Assembly: GCA_963978545.1 (NCBI GenBank) | Contig: OZ021722.1 | Coordinates: 496,001-560,000 of the forward strand | DNA: 64,000 bases | Origin: Linyphia triangularis | Taxonomy: Eukaryota; Arthropoda; Arachnida; Araneae; Linyphiidae | Direction: 5' to 3' | Shown here: positions 34,136 to 44,489 of the stretch, piece by piece | Layout: every line of letters starts with the position of its first letter | How positions within the stretch are numbered: the stretch's first letter is position 1 | Notes under the pieces: generated by a model | Told to the model about the DNA's origin: nothing | The model's input: only the letters and a program-made list of their open reading frames with translations | Databases searched by the model: none | Program-made: the position numbers and the translations under genes

Positions 34136-34616
34136 GAAGGTATAGAGGGGATTTAATTCATGTTTCAGTTTAACAAACAGGGCCATTCCAAGGAGTTTAG
34201 AATACAATATACGGGGCAGGACAAGAAGTCATGTATATAAATTTTTCCAATTGCATTCAAACGTGGAAAAAGAAACATTACTTTTGTAGAGTTATTGATA
34301 AGTGGAACAAAATCGGGCGGAAATATGTGAGTAAAATATACTGAAGTAAACATCTTTAAAACACAGCTGAATCTCTACTGGGCGATTGGTGAGAAAAGTG
34401 GAACTAAACTTGGTGCTAAATGAACCTTATGATGTCATCACCATTTCTGTTCATCGCTCTCCAAATCTACTTTAGTGTTTCGTTTCAACATTCATTCGTC
34501 TCTCATTTGTAAAATGTAATCAGAAATATAATTTTTTTAAAACTTTTTTTTAATAACTTTGTGTTGGGGACTAAATTAAGAAACAACAAATTCCTGGAAC
34601 GAAAAAATACAATGTT
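34136..34616. other. Unassigned stretch
   Basis: I see no gene or repeat identity here. Confidence 0.35.
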
Positions 34617-34805
34617 GGGCCCAGCTAACCTGGTGCTTACTAATGATCGAGGGATTGTGGGTTATGTCCTCGACGTCCGCCAAAGATTAGTGTTTACCTG
34701 AACGGAGGTTGGTGCGCATTAAATTCGTATTGGCCTCAGTGTCCTCTCGTTGGTGTGGTGGGGTCGGAAAGCGAGTTTTACACTAGAAGTTTTCAATCTC
34801 GTATT
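34617..34805 (+). mobile_element. tRNA-derived SINE, type 2, decayed copy
   Basis: The shared body TGCGCATTAAATTCGTATTG, GCCTCAGTGTCCTCTCGTTG, GTGTGGTGGGGT and TTTACACTAGAAG with ATCTCGTATT matches the copy at 61011-61195. The tRNA-like head (CCAGCTAACCTGGTG) is damaged in the box B area. Confidence 0.65.
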
Positions 34806-35259
34806 TTTCTGGATGCTTGATTTCGCATTAACGGAGTTTGACTATGTATTTTTTTATTTTTTTTTAAATAAACACGTATTCTAATTCAAAATTGTTTCCA
34901 GAAAATATTTTTAGATTATCTTGGGTACCCAGATAGAGCGCTGATATTTTGGTAGTGCACATTTACATAGTGTCATCCAATAGCTTTTCGGCTTCGTTAC
35001 AAAAATAAGACCATCTGCGCAACACTTTTTATATAGAAAGCCTCTACACTGGTTACTACTTTTAAATATGACTTCTTTAGGGTATTTCAACTTGGACTAC
35101 GAATTTCTTCCATACTGGTTGCCATTTAGAAGAAGATTTCTTTACGAGTTGGCGATATATGGTTTGGTGACGTTTTACGTGCTTGCGATTCGTAAAGATC
35201 TATTTTTGTTGCAGAACTAACTGTACCAAACACTTTTACTGCATTTTCTGTTCCAAACA
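34806..35259. other. Flank of a THAP remnant
   Basis: No gene is recognised. The interval may contain the non-coding 5' part of the P-element-like remnant that follows. Confidence 0.3.
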
Positions 35260-35425
35260 CGTAGAAACTGCTGCATTAAAATTATGCTAAAAGGGCATTT
35301 CAATGCTCTGTGCCAAACTGCAAAGGAATTTATAAAAATGGGCCACGAGTTTCGGTTTCTCAAAGATCTTGAACGTAGAAGAAGATAGATAACTGCTGTC
35401 TCGAAAAAAGATTTCGTGACTATTT
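35260..35425 (+). pseudogene. THAP zinc-finger domain remnant
   Basis: One frame gives CSVPNCKGIYKNGPRVSVSQ. A second frame, one base over, continues FLKDLERRRR, a stop, and ITAVSKKDF. The C-x4-C start, the GP-RVS turn and the later F..D..RR.W/ITAV segment fit a THAP domain, the DNA-binding domain of P-element-like transposases and of host THAP proteins. Only the N-terminal half is visible and it carries a frameshift and stops. The same segments (NCKG.FKNGPRV, ITAVSR) occur at 54990-55100, so both come from one transposon family. Confidence 0.6.
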
Positions 35426-36587
35426 TCCATTAAAATGATATATCGCAAAACTAGGCCAAATTGGATTTTAGTTTTTTTTACTTTAAAAATAATCTCTACA
35501 TGGATTTTTTGCTAGATTTTATTAGTTTGAAGTACTATTTTGTTCTGAAGATAAAAATTTTAAACTCATAATCTTAAAAAAAAAACTCGTATTTTTGACA
35601 CGTGAAATTTCGTTTGAACAGTAATAACTGAAAATTAATATAATCTTTTTGTAAATGAATTTGAGAATTCAAATCTGCATAAACTATTAGGTTTTTTGCC
35701 CTAAGTCAAATTGATTAAAGGAAAAAAAATGAATTTTGCAAAATTTATCAATACAAAAGTTTTTTGAAAAATTTTGAATTTTGTCTACATTCAATGTTAA
35801 AAAAATTCTATTAAAAACTATGTATACTAGAAACTTAATGGAGGATCAAAACATGAAGAATAATACTACGAAGCATTTTCAACCTTAATTTATTTTCTTG
35901 GTCAAATAAAACTTGAGTAATCACTAATTAAAAATATGGTAATGAACGATCTAAATGTTAATTAGTTAATTTTTGAATAAAACGGAATTTTTTTTTTTTT
36001 TCATGTAAACATTATTACTAATTATATACTTTTTGGTACAAAAAAAAAATTAAATAATTTAAAATAGAATTGTTTTGAGTCATTAGGATCATATTCAAAT
36101 CCAACTTTAAAAAAAAATCGTGTTACGGTTAGATGTACAATTTACCCTGTGCCTTCAATCCAAGCTCATTACAAAGGTTTTTTTTATTTGAGTTTTATAA
36201 AACATCGATACGTCAATACAACATTAGCATACATCTATTTTCATACAAGCATGCCCAAGCGTTAAGTGGAACCACATTTTTGATCAATTGAATCCCTTGG
36301 GCCCAAAGTAAAAAGAGTGTGATTGCACCTTTCACGCTTTCCTCTCGTTTCAGTTTTTTCACTTTTGTGCGCCACATTTAAAGGTTCTTCACTCTTTTCG
36401 GTCATTTGTTTGGCCTTAATGAACAGATTCCCTCACTACTATTATTATGCATCATTACGTTGGTACAATTCTTTGAACTAGTCAAAACAGTTTCGCAAAA
36501 AAAATTGTATCCTCGGGCCACTCTTAAGAAAAATTCTTTACTTCTGGAATGGGAGGAAAAAATTTAGAGTGATCTATAAGAGTAAGT
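35426..36587. other. AT-rich stretch, no gene recognised
   Basis: I see no coding or repeat identity here. Confidence 0.4.
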
Positions 36588-36600
36588 CCTAGTGAAACCA

Positions 36601-36763
36601 CCGACCAAATGGGTTAGCGTGCTAGCTTCTAGACCGCGAGGTTGCGGGTTCCGAGTCCCGTGTAAAGCATGGGTGTTTGTAAATGTATGTTGGCTTGTCA
36701 AATGACGAATGTTTCGGCGCATTATAGCCCTCGTGTTGCGCCAGATAATCTGAAAACAACCAA
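36601..36763 (+). mobile_element. tRNA-derived SINE, type 1
   Basis: The head GACCAAATGGGTTAGCGTGC contains box A. AGGTTGCGGGTTCCGAGTCC contains box B with one extra base. The body GGGTGTTTGTAAATGTATGT and the tail CCAGATAATCTGAAAACAAC match the other type 1 copies. Flanks CCTAGTGAAACC (left) and CCTAGTAAGACC (right) are a diverged target duplication. It is short by the GCTGACGGC segment. Confidence 0.8.
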
Positions 36764-37090
36764 CCTAGTAAGACCCGCTACCTTACAATCAGACTTCATT
36801 TAGAAACTACTTTCTATAACCAACTTGACATAATCGTACGAAAAATATCACTTCATGAAATTACATAAACAATCTCAAAAATAGCCTCTAATATATTTGA
36901 TTTTATAGTTTTTATAGTTGAAATCCTTACGACAATGCCTATGCAATGGTGCTACCTGCAATAGTCTTTCGCATTTTTAACTTTCCTTTATAATTGATAG
37001 ACATAAAATGACAATAATTTATGTCATAATGACAATAATTTATGTCATTTCATTACGTGATCATTGATGTACCAAATGTAAAGGTTTTGT

Positions 37091-37271
37091 TGGTTGGTTA
37101 GTTGGTTGTTTTCAGATTATCTGGCGCCGTCAGCAACACGAGGGCTATAATGCGCCGAAACATTCGTCATCAGACAAGCCAACTTACATGTACAAACACC
37201 CATGGTCGAATCGAACCCGTAACCTCGCGGTCTAGAAGCTAGCACGCTAACCACTATACCGTTTGATCGGC
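37091..37271 (-). mobile_element. tRNA-derived SINE, type 1
   Basis: It is the reverse complement of the type 1 element (tail GTTGGTTGTTTTCAGATTAT at left, head CTAACCACTATACCGTTTG at right). It is flanked by ATGTAAAGGTTTTGT (37076-37090) and ATGTGAAGGTTTTGT (37272-37286), a 15-bp duplication with one mismatch. Confidence 0.85.
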
Positions 37272-37767
37272 ATGTGAAGGTTTTGTACAAAGTAGTTTCT
37301 AAATGAACTGTGCTGGAAAATTGTAACATAGCGAGTAGAGGTTACTAAGGACTTCCTTTTAATAAAGAAGTATTATTTTTACTGTGTATCAACTGAGGCG
37401 CAACAAGTGTTTTTAGTGTAAGAACTCCCTGTAGAACGGTCAACATCCCAGTGTGTTTTTTGAAGAATGAATAACAAACAGTAATCGTAAGTAATTTTTT
37501 TCTAAAGTACACATTTTATTTATCATCATTCCAATAGAGAGAGCTTACCGTATCCAACTAGACCAGCTATTATGTGAAAGAACTTTAAAAAAAAAAATCA
37601 TTTGTAAGTCTCATAGCATCAAATCTTTATACAATATTTTAGGTCTAATATAAACTTAGAAAAATAAAACTGGATTGAAATATATGGATGTTTTCTTTTC
37701 CAAATGTAGTTATAGCGTTAAACTGCTGCGTGGCCTTTGCATTTCATAAATATCTAATAAAATTAGT

Positions 37768-37976
37768 CTGATATGATATCGGCCGACCAAACGGTATAGT
37801 GGTTAGCGTTCTAGCTTCTAGACCGCGAGGTTGCGGGTTTGAGTCCCGTGTTAGGTATGGGTGTTTGTAAATGTATGTTGGCTTGTCTGATGACGAATGT
37901 TTCGGCGCATTATAGCCCTCGTGTTGCTGACGGCGCCAGATAATCTGAATACAACCAACAACTGATATGATATCGG
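37768..37976 (+). mobile_element. tRNA-derived SINE, type 1, with perfect 15-bp TSD
   Basis: The SINE body is 37783-37961. CTGATATGATATCGG is repeated exactly at 37768-37782 and 37962-37976. The head has GGTATAGTGGTTAGCG (box A) and GGTTGCGGGTTTGAGTCCC (box B). The anticodon-loop position reads CTTCTAGA, so a tRNA-Arg(TCT)-like ancestor is possible. A SINE is copied from RNA by a partner LINE's enzyme; no LINE is seen here. Confidence 0.9.
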
Positions 37977-38009
37977 TATTTGTGACGAAATTGGCGTTGT
38001 TAATCGATA

Positions 38010-38735
38010 GACTGTCCTTTCCTGATGTAATTGAAACAGAAAAAAAAAATCAATCGTTGATAGGCGATGCTTAAGGGCAGAGAGGGTTTGAAGGGACTCA
38101 TTTTCAACTTTTTACGCTTTTATAGCATTTCAACGGGAATTTCGGAGGTGGGGACGATTTTAATCAAAATCGTTAGAGCCGTTTTTTAGCAATTGCCGAA
38201 AAAAATTATGTTTTAATGATTTGGTCAGGTTGGTTGGTTTATACGCTCAACGACCTATTTATTTATTCATTTTTCTTATTTTTTTTTATTTTTTTTTTTA
38301 TGCACAACGATGGCTAATCAGGCCGGGACCTACTGCTAAACGTAGATTCCGAGCCAAAACAAACATCCATGCCTAATCCGGGTTTCGAACACGGCACCTT
38401 TGGCATGTGTGGCCAAAGCGCTAACCACACAGCCATCAGATGGGCAATGATTTGTCAGGATTTTAACATTATGGACATGCGTGATTTTGATGAAAACCTT
38501 AATGGTAGGTGCCATTCCCACCACTAACCCGCTCACCAAATTTGAGAATCGTAGGTCAATTTGTTCGGGAGTTATGCTGATCACGTACAGAAATTTTTCA
38601 TCAGACAAAAACAGAAATTTTTTCGGACCACTTTTTTGAAATGATGTTCCAAATCGTGAAAAAAACGAAAAAAAAAATCGAATTTTTTTACCGAATGGTA
38701 TACTTTTATTACCTTGTGTAAACATATAAGTAAAA
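38010..38735 (-). repeat. Dispersed repeat family A, copy 3, interrupted by a SINE
   Basis: CAATCGTTGATAGGCGATGC, CAAAATCGTTAGAGCC, CAAATTTGAGAATCGTAGGT and TTCGGGAGTTATGCTG mark the family. The tip ACTTTTATTACCTTGTGTAA is at the right. The 140-codon minus frame at 38336-38758 spans repeat and SINE and is not a gene. Confidence 0.65.
38230..38445 (-). mobile_element. tRNA-derived SINE, type 3, with TSD
   Basis: On the minus strand it starts CATCTGATGGCTGTGTGGTT then AGCGCTTTGG (box A region). GTGTTCGAAACCCGGATTAG contains box B, then GGCATGGATGTTTG follows. It is flanked by AATGATTTGGTCAGG (38215-38229) and AATGATTTGTCAGG (38446-38459), a target duplication with one indel. A T-rich block near the left is the poly-A-like tail. 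Confidence 0.8.
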
Positions 38736-39320
38736 AAAAAAAAAAAAAAACTTAGCATTGCGAGAATTGAGATTCTTTTAGCTAAAATTCATTATTTAAA
38801 ATTTTAAGAGACGCTGAAACGTAACTGTCAATCCTGTTCCATGGACACTCTTTTAGTAGAAAATGCTGAAGTTCAATTCCTGGAATTTTCTCTTGAAAGT
38901 AATGTGACAACGAAATAATAATATGTCGAAGCTTACTGTTTCGTCGTATCGATTACCTGACAGTGTCGATATCTCATCTGGCAATCACTGTTCATTTTTC
39001 ATCAACAATTTTAACATTTCTAGAAATGCTGACTTTTTACGGATTAAAAAATCCGCAAAAACTACAGTGTTTACTGATTTTTACTCCTTTTTTACCATGG
39101 CACTTATACTACGATAAATGAATACGATATACAATAGTACAAACTATGGAGAAAACAAGCTGCTGTTAAATTTAACAAATTCTTAAAGAAAGCTGATCTT
39201 ATAGAATATTTAAGATAACATTGAAATCAATTCAGAAAACTTAGGTTTGCTAGAAGTCATTCCTAATTTTTCAATCAATATTTCCAAGTTTTCCAACAAT
39301 GATCAACTACGGGAGATTTA
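38736..39320. other. Unassigned stretch
   Basis: A 64-codon plus frame at 38923-39117 has no recognised motif. Nothing else is supported. Confidence 0.35.
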
Positions 39321-39480
39321 TTAGTATTCCAAAACCATTATAAAAACGTGTGTAAAAGCGACTTTTTAATGACAGTGACATCCCCCAAAATTTAATCGAC
39401 TTTATTACCATCGAAATCGAATCTATCTGCCAATTTCCAACCCGATCAGATAACAGCAAGTGGGTTATTTACGCTTCAGG
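39321..39480 (-). repeat. Repeat family D, inverted copy left of the mariner
   Basis: On the minus strand it reads TTATCTGATCGGGTTGGAAA, TTGGCAGATAGATTCGATTT and TCGCTTTTACACACGTTTTT, matching 41090-41290 on the plus strand in the same order. Confidence 0.65.
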
Positions 39481-39829
39481 AGAGGTAACCACACAAGCAA
39501 TATCGAAGTTAATATAAAGGATTTAAAAAATGATTAGAATACGATGACTCAATAAAAAAGAGAATTAAGAATCGTTTAAAAGCATTTTAAAAAAGCTTGA
39601 AGTCAATGCTGTAAATCAGAGAACTCTTCAAATGGTATCACTATAGATAAGTAAATTACTCTGGTAAGATGTGTACTTATCCTTGAAAAAGTACGCCTGT
39701 TATATTTATAAGTAAATTATAAGCCAGGGATACTCTATTTTTCTCTTGCAATATCTTCCAAAAAATTGTTTTTAAGCACATACATTTTTATACCAGGTTT
39801 TATAACATAACAGAGAATTAATTCATATA

Positions 39830-40960
39830 CATTGGGGGACTAGAAAGTAATGTCGTTTCTGTGCATGTCGAAATTCGTAGTCAGCTCATTGTGCATTTCA
39901 AAGTCGTGCCAAAGCCATTTTAAGGTTAGAGTGACTTGTTTACTCTTAAGTAAATAACTTGATTTATTTTATTTATTTTTTTAATTTATGGTGATATGAC
40001 CAGCCAAATACCAGAAGAGATACATATCCGGCATTGTATGCTTTTTGAGTTTCACGAGGGTAGTAATGCAACGGTTGCTAAAAACATTTGCGATGTTTAT
40101 CCAAATGCATTAGACGTTCCTAAATGCCAAAGGTGGTTTTTTAAGCTCAAATCCGGTAATTTCGATCTTTTAAACTCGTACCCATCAGGAAGACCAACAA
40201 CTATAGGCAAATGACTTGTTAGAGGTGGAAATGGAAGCAAATCCATGTCAGACACTCTTAACCAACCTTGGTCGACCATCCAAGAACATTTGCAGCAGAA
40301 TGGTAAAGTAATCAGAACAGGTATTTGGGTCGCCCATAATCTCTCCGAAGTAAACAAAGCCAACCGATCCACCACGTGCAATTTATTCCTTCAGCGGCAC
40401 AATACAGAAGCGTAAATTGTTTGATCACTGGAGATGAAAAATGGGTTCACTAAGACAATCCAAAATGTAAAAGTCAGTGGCTCACTCCGAATAAATCGCC
40501 ACGAAGCCGAGTTCAAATCTTAAAAAGGCACTTTTGTGTGTTTGGTGGAGTGGAATAGTTCATTTTGAAGTGCTGAAACCTGGACAAACTGTGAATGCAA
40601 ACTGTGACCATTTGTATCGAGTAAACCAATATTTAAGTGAAAAGTGTCCAGTCAACAGAAAAAGCTTTATTCACGATTATGCAAGATCGCACTGCGTAAG
40701 ATGAGCCGTGGAAAAAATGAATGATTTTGGGTTCACCATACTCGCCCAATATTGCGCCATCGGATTTCCATTTATTCCGATCGCTACAACATTTTCTAAG
40801 AGGCAATTTTTTTTAAAATTCGGATCATTTTCAAAATACCATTTCTAAATATTTTGCTTAAAACCCAATTGATTTTCACCTATCCGACATTGAAAATTTA
40901 CACACTTGATGGAAAAAGGTCGCTAATAATGAAAGTGATTACATTATTGATTAAAAATAG
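39830..40960 (+). pseudogene. Dead mariner-family transposase (D,D34D type)
   Basis: The open start (39996-40214) encodes a helix-turn-helix with IRHCMLFEFHEGSNATVAKN and CQRWFFKLKSGNFDLL, typical of mariner N-termini. Beyond it the coding sequence is broken by shifts and stops but still shows, in different frames, WVAHNLSE, LITGDEKWVH (first catalytic D, ~40425), LIHDYARSH (second D region, ~40670) and YSPNIAPSDFHLFRSLQHFL (third D, ~40745). The C-terminal WKKVANNESDYIID ends before a TAA near 40945. Mariner transposases cut and paste DNA at TA sites. The 5' end CATTGGGGGACTAGAAAGTA resembles a mariner end; I could not confirm its inverted partner near 41000. Inactive. Confidence 0.85.
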
Positions 40961-41089
40961 AAACTTGGTAAAAATTTATCTGTTTGAATTTAATGTCCCC
41001 TTAAAATATGAAATAAAAATAAGCTGATTTTTATTAAATCCTTTGTGTTAAATTCGATTTTGTTCGTTTGCCCCGGTTGCCTGGCAAAC

Positions 41090-41290
41090 CTACAGAAGCC
41101 TAAATAGTCCACATGCCGTCATCTGATCGGGTTGAAACTTGGCAGATGGATTCGATGTCGATGATAATGCATTCTATCGAGCTTTGAGGGCTGTCACTAT
41201 CAACAAAAGATTGCTTTTACACACGTTTCTACAACCGTTTTGGAATCCTAATAAATCCCTTTTAACCGATTATTGTTGAAACTCTTTCCC
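41090..41290 (+). repeat. Repeat family D, copy right of the mariner
   Basis: GTCATCTGATCGGGTTGAAA, CTTGGCAGATGGATTCGATG and TTGCTTTTACACACGTTTCT are shared with the inverted copy at 39321-39480. Confidence 0.65.
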
Positions 41291-41749
41291 ATTGCCAACA
41301 TTGTTTTAACCAAAATAAATGAATGATATTTGGATGTTCAATGAGTCGCCTCTCAGCCGTTTTGAAATATTTGGACGCATTCAAATACTGCTTCCGAAAA
41401 AGTAAAAATGAGTATAAAATAAATCATGGCAACAATGAGAATAGAAGAGCGTCCTTCGGAAACCGCACTCGTGTCTGTTCAACAATATTTTCTAATCCAG
41501 CATTTATTTTCCTCTCTACAAGACAAAACACGTTTAAATTTCTTGGAAAAGAAAAACATCGCGTGGGAACTTCTATTAACTTGAACTTAATATATCTGCG
41601 TAATTTATCTTTCCGTTTTTTCCTGTTGCGTGAATACATTTGTGAAGTAAAGACAATTGCATCACAGTCATCATAATCAAGTCATCAGCACGCATTTGGT
41701 CTCTTAACGGTGATTTCAATTATTTAAAATTATTCACAGGAAAAACTAG
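41291..41749. other. Unassigned stretch
   Basis: A 117-codon plus frame (41323-41676) overlaps a 71-codon minus frame. Neither has a recognisable domain, so neither is called a gene. Confidence 0.35.
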
Positions 41750-42630
41750 GGATCTGAATATACTGGTCACTACATTTAATATACTGGTCATTTAATATAC
41801 TCTACTGATCACTACATTTAAATTTGAAGTGGAATAGTTTTACTACCATTTGCATATTTTCATTCATTTAAAAAAACTCACAGTTTGGGGATATTTTTGG
41901 CGATAATTCTTACATGAGCACAAAAGGGGGGGAAAATGGCGCTTTTCGATAATTCGTACATTTTTCTTCTTGTAAGTGAAATAGAGAAGAAGCGAAAAAC
42001 GGTCGTTGATGAGCTTATCCTAGCTCGGTGTTAAATACAATCGTTTTTCTACCTTTTTAACATCTTACGGGAATTTCGGAGAATGTTTATAACACCTTAA
42101 GAGGTATTATCATGACGATTTTGATCAAAATCGTTAGAGCCGATTTTTAGCAGTTGCTATAAAACATGGTTTTTCATGTTTTGCGCATGCGCCTTAAACC
42201 TTGAGGACAGATCCCATGCCCACCACTAAAACGTACACCAAATTTGAATTTCGTAGGTCAATTCGTTCGGGAGTTATACTGACCGTGTACACACAGACGG
42301 ATATTTTTTCTAGATCACTTTTTTGACCGTTGAGAAATGCAAAAGAAAAGACAATTTTTTTACCGAATCCAGTGCTTTTAATTACTCTATGTTAACCCTT
42401 TGCACTCCAGCGGCGCCTCTCAGGCACCACACGATTGGATGCCGAAACACGAGAGGACCTCTAGGTTCGATGCTGAAATTTGATGCAAGGCCAATGACAG
42501 TGTTTAGTTTAAATGAAGAAAATCCGTAAACGCCAACCGAACCTAAAATGATTCTAGTTGCTGGTCCCTCCGCGCGAAAAAGGCCTTGAGTGCAAAGGGT
42601 TAATATATGAGTAATGAAAAGTAACTGAAA
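41750..42630 (-). repeat. Dispersed repeat family A, copy 4, interrupted by a MITE
   Basis: CACTACATTTAAATTTGAAG, TTTGGGGATATTTTTGGCGA, CAAAATCGTTAGAGCCGATT, TTTTGCGCATGCGCCTTAAA and GTCAATTCGTTCGGGAGTTA mark the family. The right tip (TTTTAATTACTCTATG ... TATATGAGTAATGAAAAGTA) is split by the TTAA MITE at 42392-42603. Confidence 0.7.
42392..42603. mobile_element. TTAA-type MITE (type 1), intact 212-bp copy
   Basis: TTAACCCTTTGCACTCCAG at the left and CTTGAGTGCAAAGGGTTAA at the right form inverted ends with TTAA duplications (42392-42395, 42600-42603). The CCC/GGG-TTAA edges are those of piggyBac-type elements. The subterminal GGCGCCTCTCAGGCACC is a slightly worn hairpin. It matches the SINE-split copy at 52053-52451 in inverted orientation. 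Non-coding. Confidence 0.85.
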
Positions 42631-42663
42631 TTTGTAATGGATTTAAGAGTGGTCATAAGTCGA

Positions 42664-43041
42664 CAGGGTGGTCAAAAAGAAACGTTACCTCTATAATGGG
42701 CTTCCGTTCCGTTCAACAGATCGAGATGAGGTTTAATTATTCAGAGGTATAAGCTCAAGATTCTGTGAATGGCAACAAAATGACGGTTACGGTTATAGGT
42801 ACAGAAACTCTAAATTTTCAAATGATAGTGCCTACTTTTTCCTGTCGCAAATGCTCAGCGCTTGCGAAAACCCTAAAGAGTTTTGGAACGATGCGTGCAT
42901 CACAAAAACAGAACGCGTTAGGCACTCACATAAAAGAACTGTGCGAACTTAATAAGTTCATCTGAAATCTCATCTCAATCAATTTAACAGAACAGCCTCT
43001 AGAGGTCCATATATCGGCAAAGTTTCTTTCTGCCCACCCTG
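42664..43041. mobile_element. MITE with CAGGGTGG ends, 378 bp
   Basis: The left CAGGGTGGTCAAAAAGAAAC continues GTTACC, later GATGAGGTTT. The right end on the minus strand reads CAGGGTGGGCAGAAAGAAAC, then TTTGCC, later GATGAGATTT. The inverted ends are about 75 bp. No clear target duplication; superfamily unknown. A 66-codon frame inside is not conserved with anything I know. Confidence 0.7.
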
Positions 43042-43913
43042 AATATCTGTCCCAAAGAGCAGATGCAAAATTTTCCTAAATTTCAAAATATTTTAAAAAC
43101 ATCAAATGTGTTGTTATCCATCAAAATGCGCTGTTATTCAAAACAATCGAAGCTCATCAATTGTAAGGCCCTTATTGTATATCCTGTGATAAAGACTCCA
43201 CTGCTGCAGTATAATTAGATTGTATGTATTGTCTCATTTTACACAGAACAACGAGGAACTTAAACAAGTGAGGAAAATGAATTTTTTTTTTTTGTATTTT
43301 CTAGTGTTATCCAACGAATATATTTGAGCAGTGCAATTATTTTTTATCTTTATGCTTTCAATTAATCAAAAATTAAGTTTTAAATCAAAGCAAAAGGTGT
43401 GATGCAAAGCAAAGCTCGTGACCAAAAACGCATAAGAAACCATGGCATAGGTTCCGTCGAAAATCCGAGGAGGAACCTCGTCTAAAATAGGTTTTGGACT
43501 GGTTCATCATCTGCGCATTGACGTCACACGCAAAACTAGCTTTTTTCCGCCAAATCGCAAAGTAAAAAACTAAATATATTTTCTTAAACTATCTATCCGA
43601 GCTCAAATTTTTGAAAGAATGGTATTGTTTTTTATAATTTTTTCTCTACTTTTATTTAGAAATAAAAACAAACAAAAAAACGCAGAAGTTCCTCACTCGT
43701 GCCCAGGGACCCTGAATTTTGGGGCCCTTAAATAATTTGGTTCTGCCAACCGATATTTTTGTTAGTTCGAAAAAAAGATTATTTAAAGCTTTTTTTTCCT
43801 TTTTTTTTTTTTTTTCCTTTGGTAAATAAGAGACTCGTTGTACCTGTTGTCCGCAAGCATATACACCTATATGTTTTATTTTAATGTATTGAACTATTTT
43901 TTTTTTTTTTTTA
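43042..43913. other. Unassigned stretch with T runs
   Basis: It includes CGCATTGACGTCACACGC (about 43505-43522), a second CRE-like palindrome, but no gene. The minus frame at 43652-43948 is driven by poly-T runs. Confidence 0.35.
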
Positions 43914-44074
43914 AAGTCAAACCCCATTAACGCGAAATCGATTAACATGAAATCCCGTTCAATGCAAGGTAAAAGCAGTTATCCGTACTTAAGACTTAAC
44001 GTTAATTTATTCGGTTAACATGAAATTCGGTTAACGCGAACAATTTCAGCGACCCCGTTACAGGGGTTTGACTG
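43914..44074. mobile_element. Short MITE with CAGTCAAACCCC-type ends (pogo/Tigger-like)
   Basis: The left AGTCAAACCCCATTAACGCG is mirrored at the right by GTTACAGGGGTTTGACTG. Inside, CGATTAACATGAAAT and CGGTTAACATGAAATTCGG, CGGTTAACGCGAAC repeat the motif. The right end is followed by TA. Ends of this type are known from pogo/Tigger relatives of Tc1/mariner. About 160 bp. Confidence 0.65.
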
Positions 44075-44489
44075 TAAGAACTTAAGTATGTTTATAGAAC
44101 TGTAAAAAGATATTCCAATTTGATTCAATTGTATGTAGTAATTTCTTTTGAAATTGTATGATTTTTTTGTCTTTTCCTGCGCAATTCATTTAATGATTAT
44201 CTAAATTATTATTCAAACAATCTTTATTTTATTCTAATTGGCATACAAGTCCTATTTAATTGTTCTTTCGAAAGTCGTTTATGAAGAGTCCCCATTAGGG
44301 TTTGTGCCTCTGCATTTGTAAGTCGGGCCCTGAAGAAAAATATGACCCGTTAACGTTTTATTTGTGGCGACATGTGTTGCAGAAATGAGAGAAATTTCGA
44401 TCCAATTTTCTATTGAATGGGTTCTTCGAATTGATCGTCTCCGTTTTAATCACTGAATATCATTGGGCTTCATGTTTCCAGATGGCTCA
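44075..44489. other. Unassigned stretch
   Basis: I see nothing beyond AT-rich sequence here. Confidence 0.35.

Larger units (their letters stand above)
36588..37365. mobile_element. Family B element, copy 3, carrying two SINEs
   Basis: The ends AGTCCTAGTGAAACC (left) and GTTACTAAGGACTTCCTTTT (right) and the inverted TTTAGAAACTACTTTCTATA / GTAGTTTCTAAATGAACTG arms match copies 1 and 2. SINEs are inserted near the left end (36601-36763) and near the right arm (37091-37271), facing opposite ways. Confidence 0.65.

Noticed and set aside
38336..38758. 140-codon minus-strand frame
   Set aside because: It spans repeat family A, a SINE and its target duplication, and starts in a poly-T derived Phe run. 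It is not a gene.
41323..41676. 117-codon frame as a host gene
   Set aside because: No domain, no homology I can recall, an overlapping opposite frame, and repeats on both sides.
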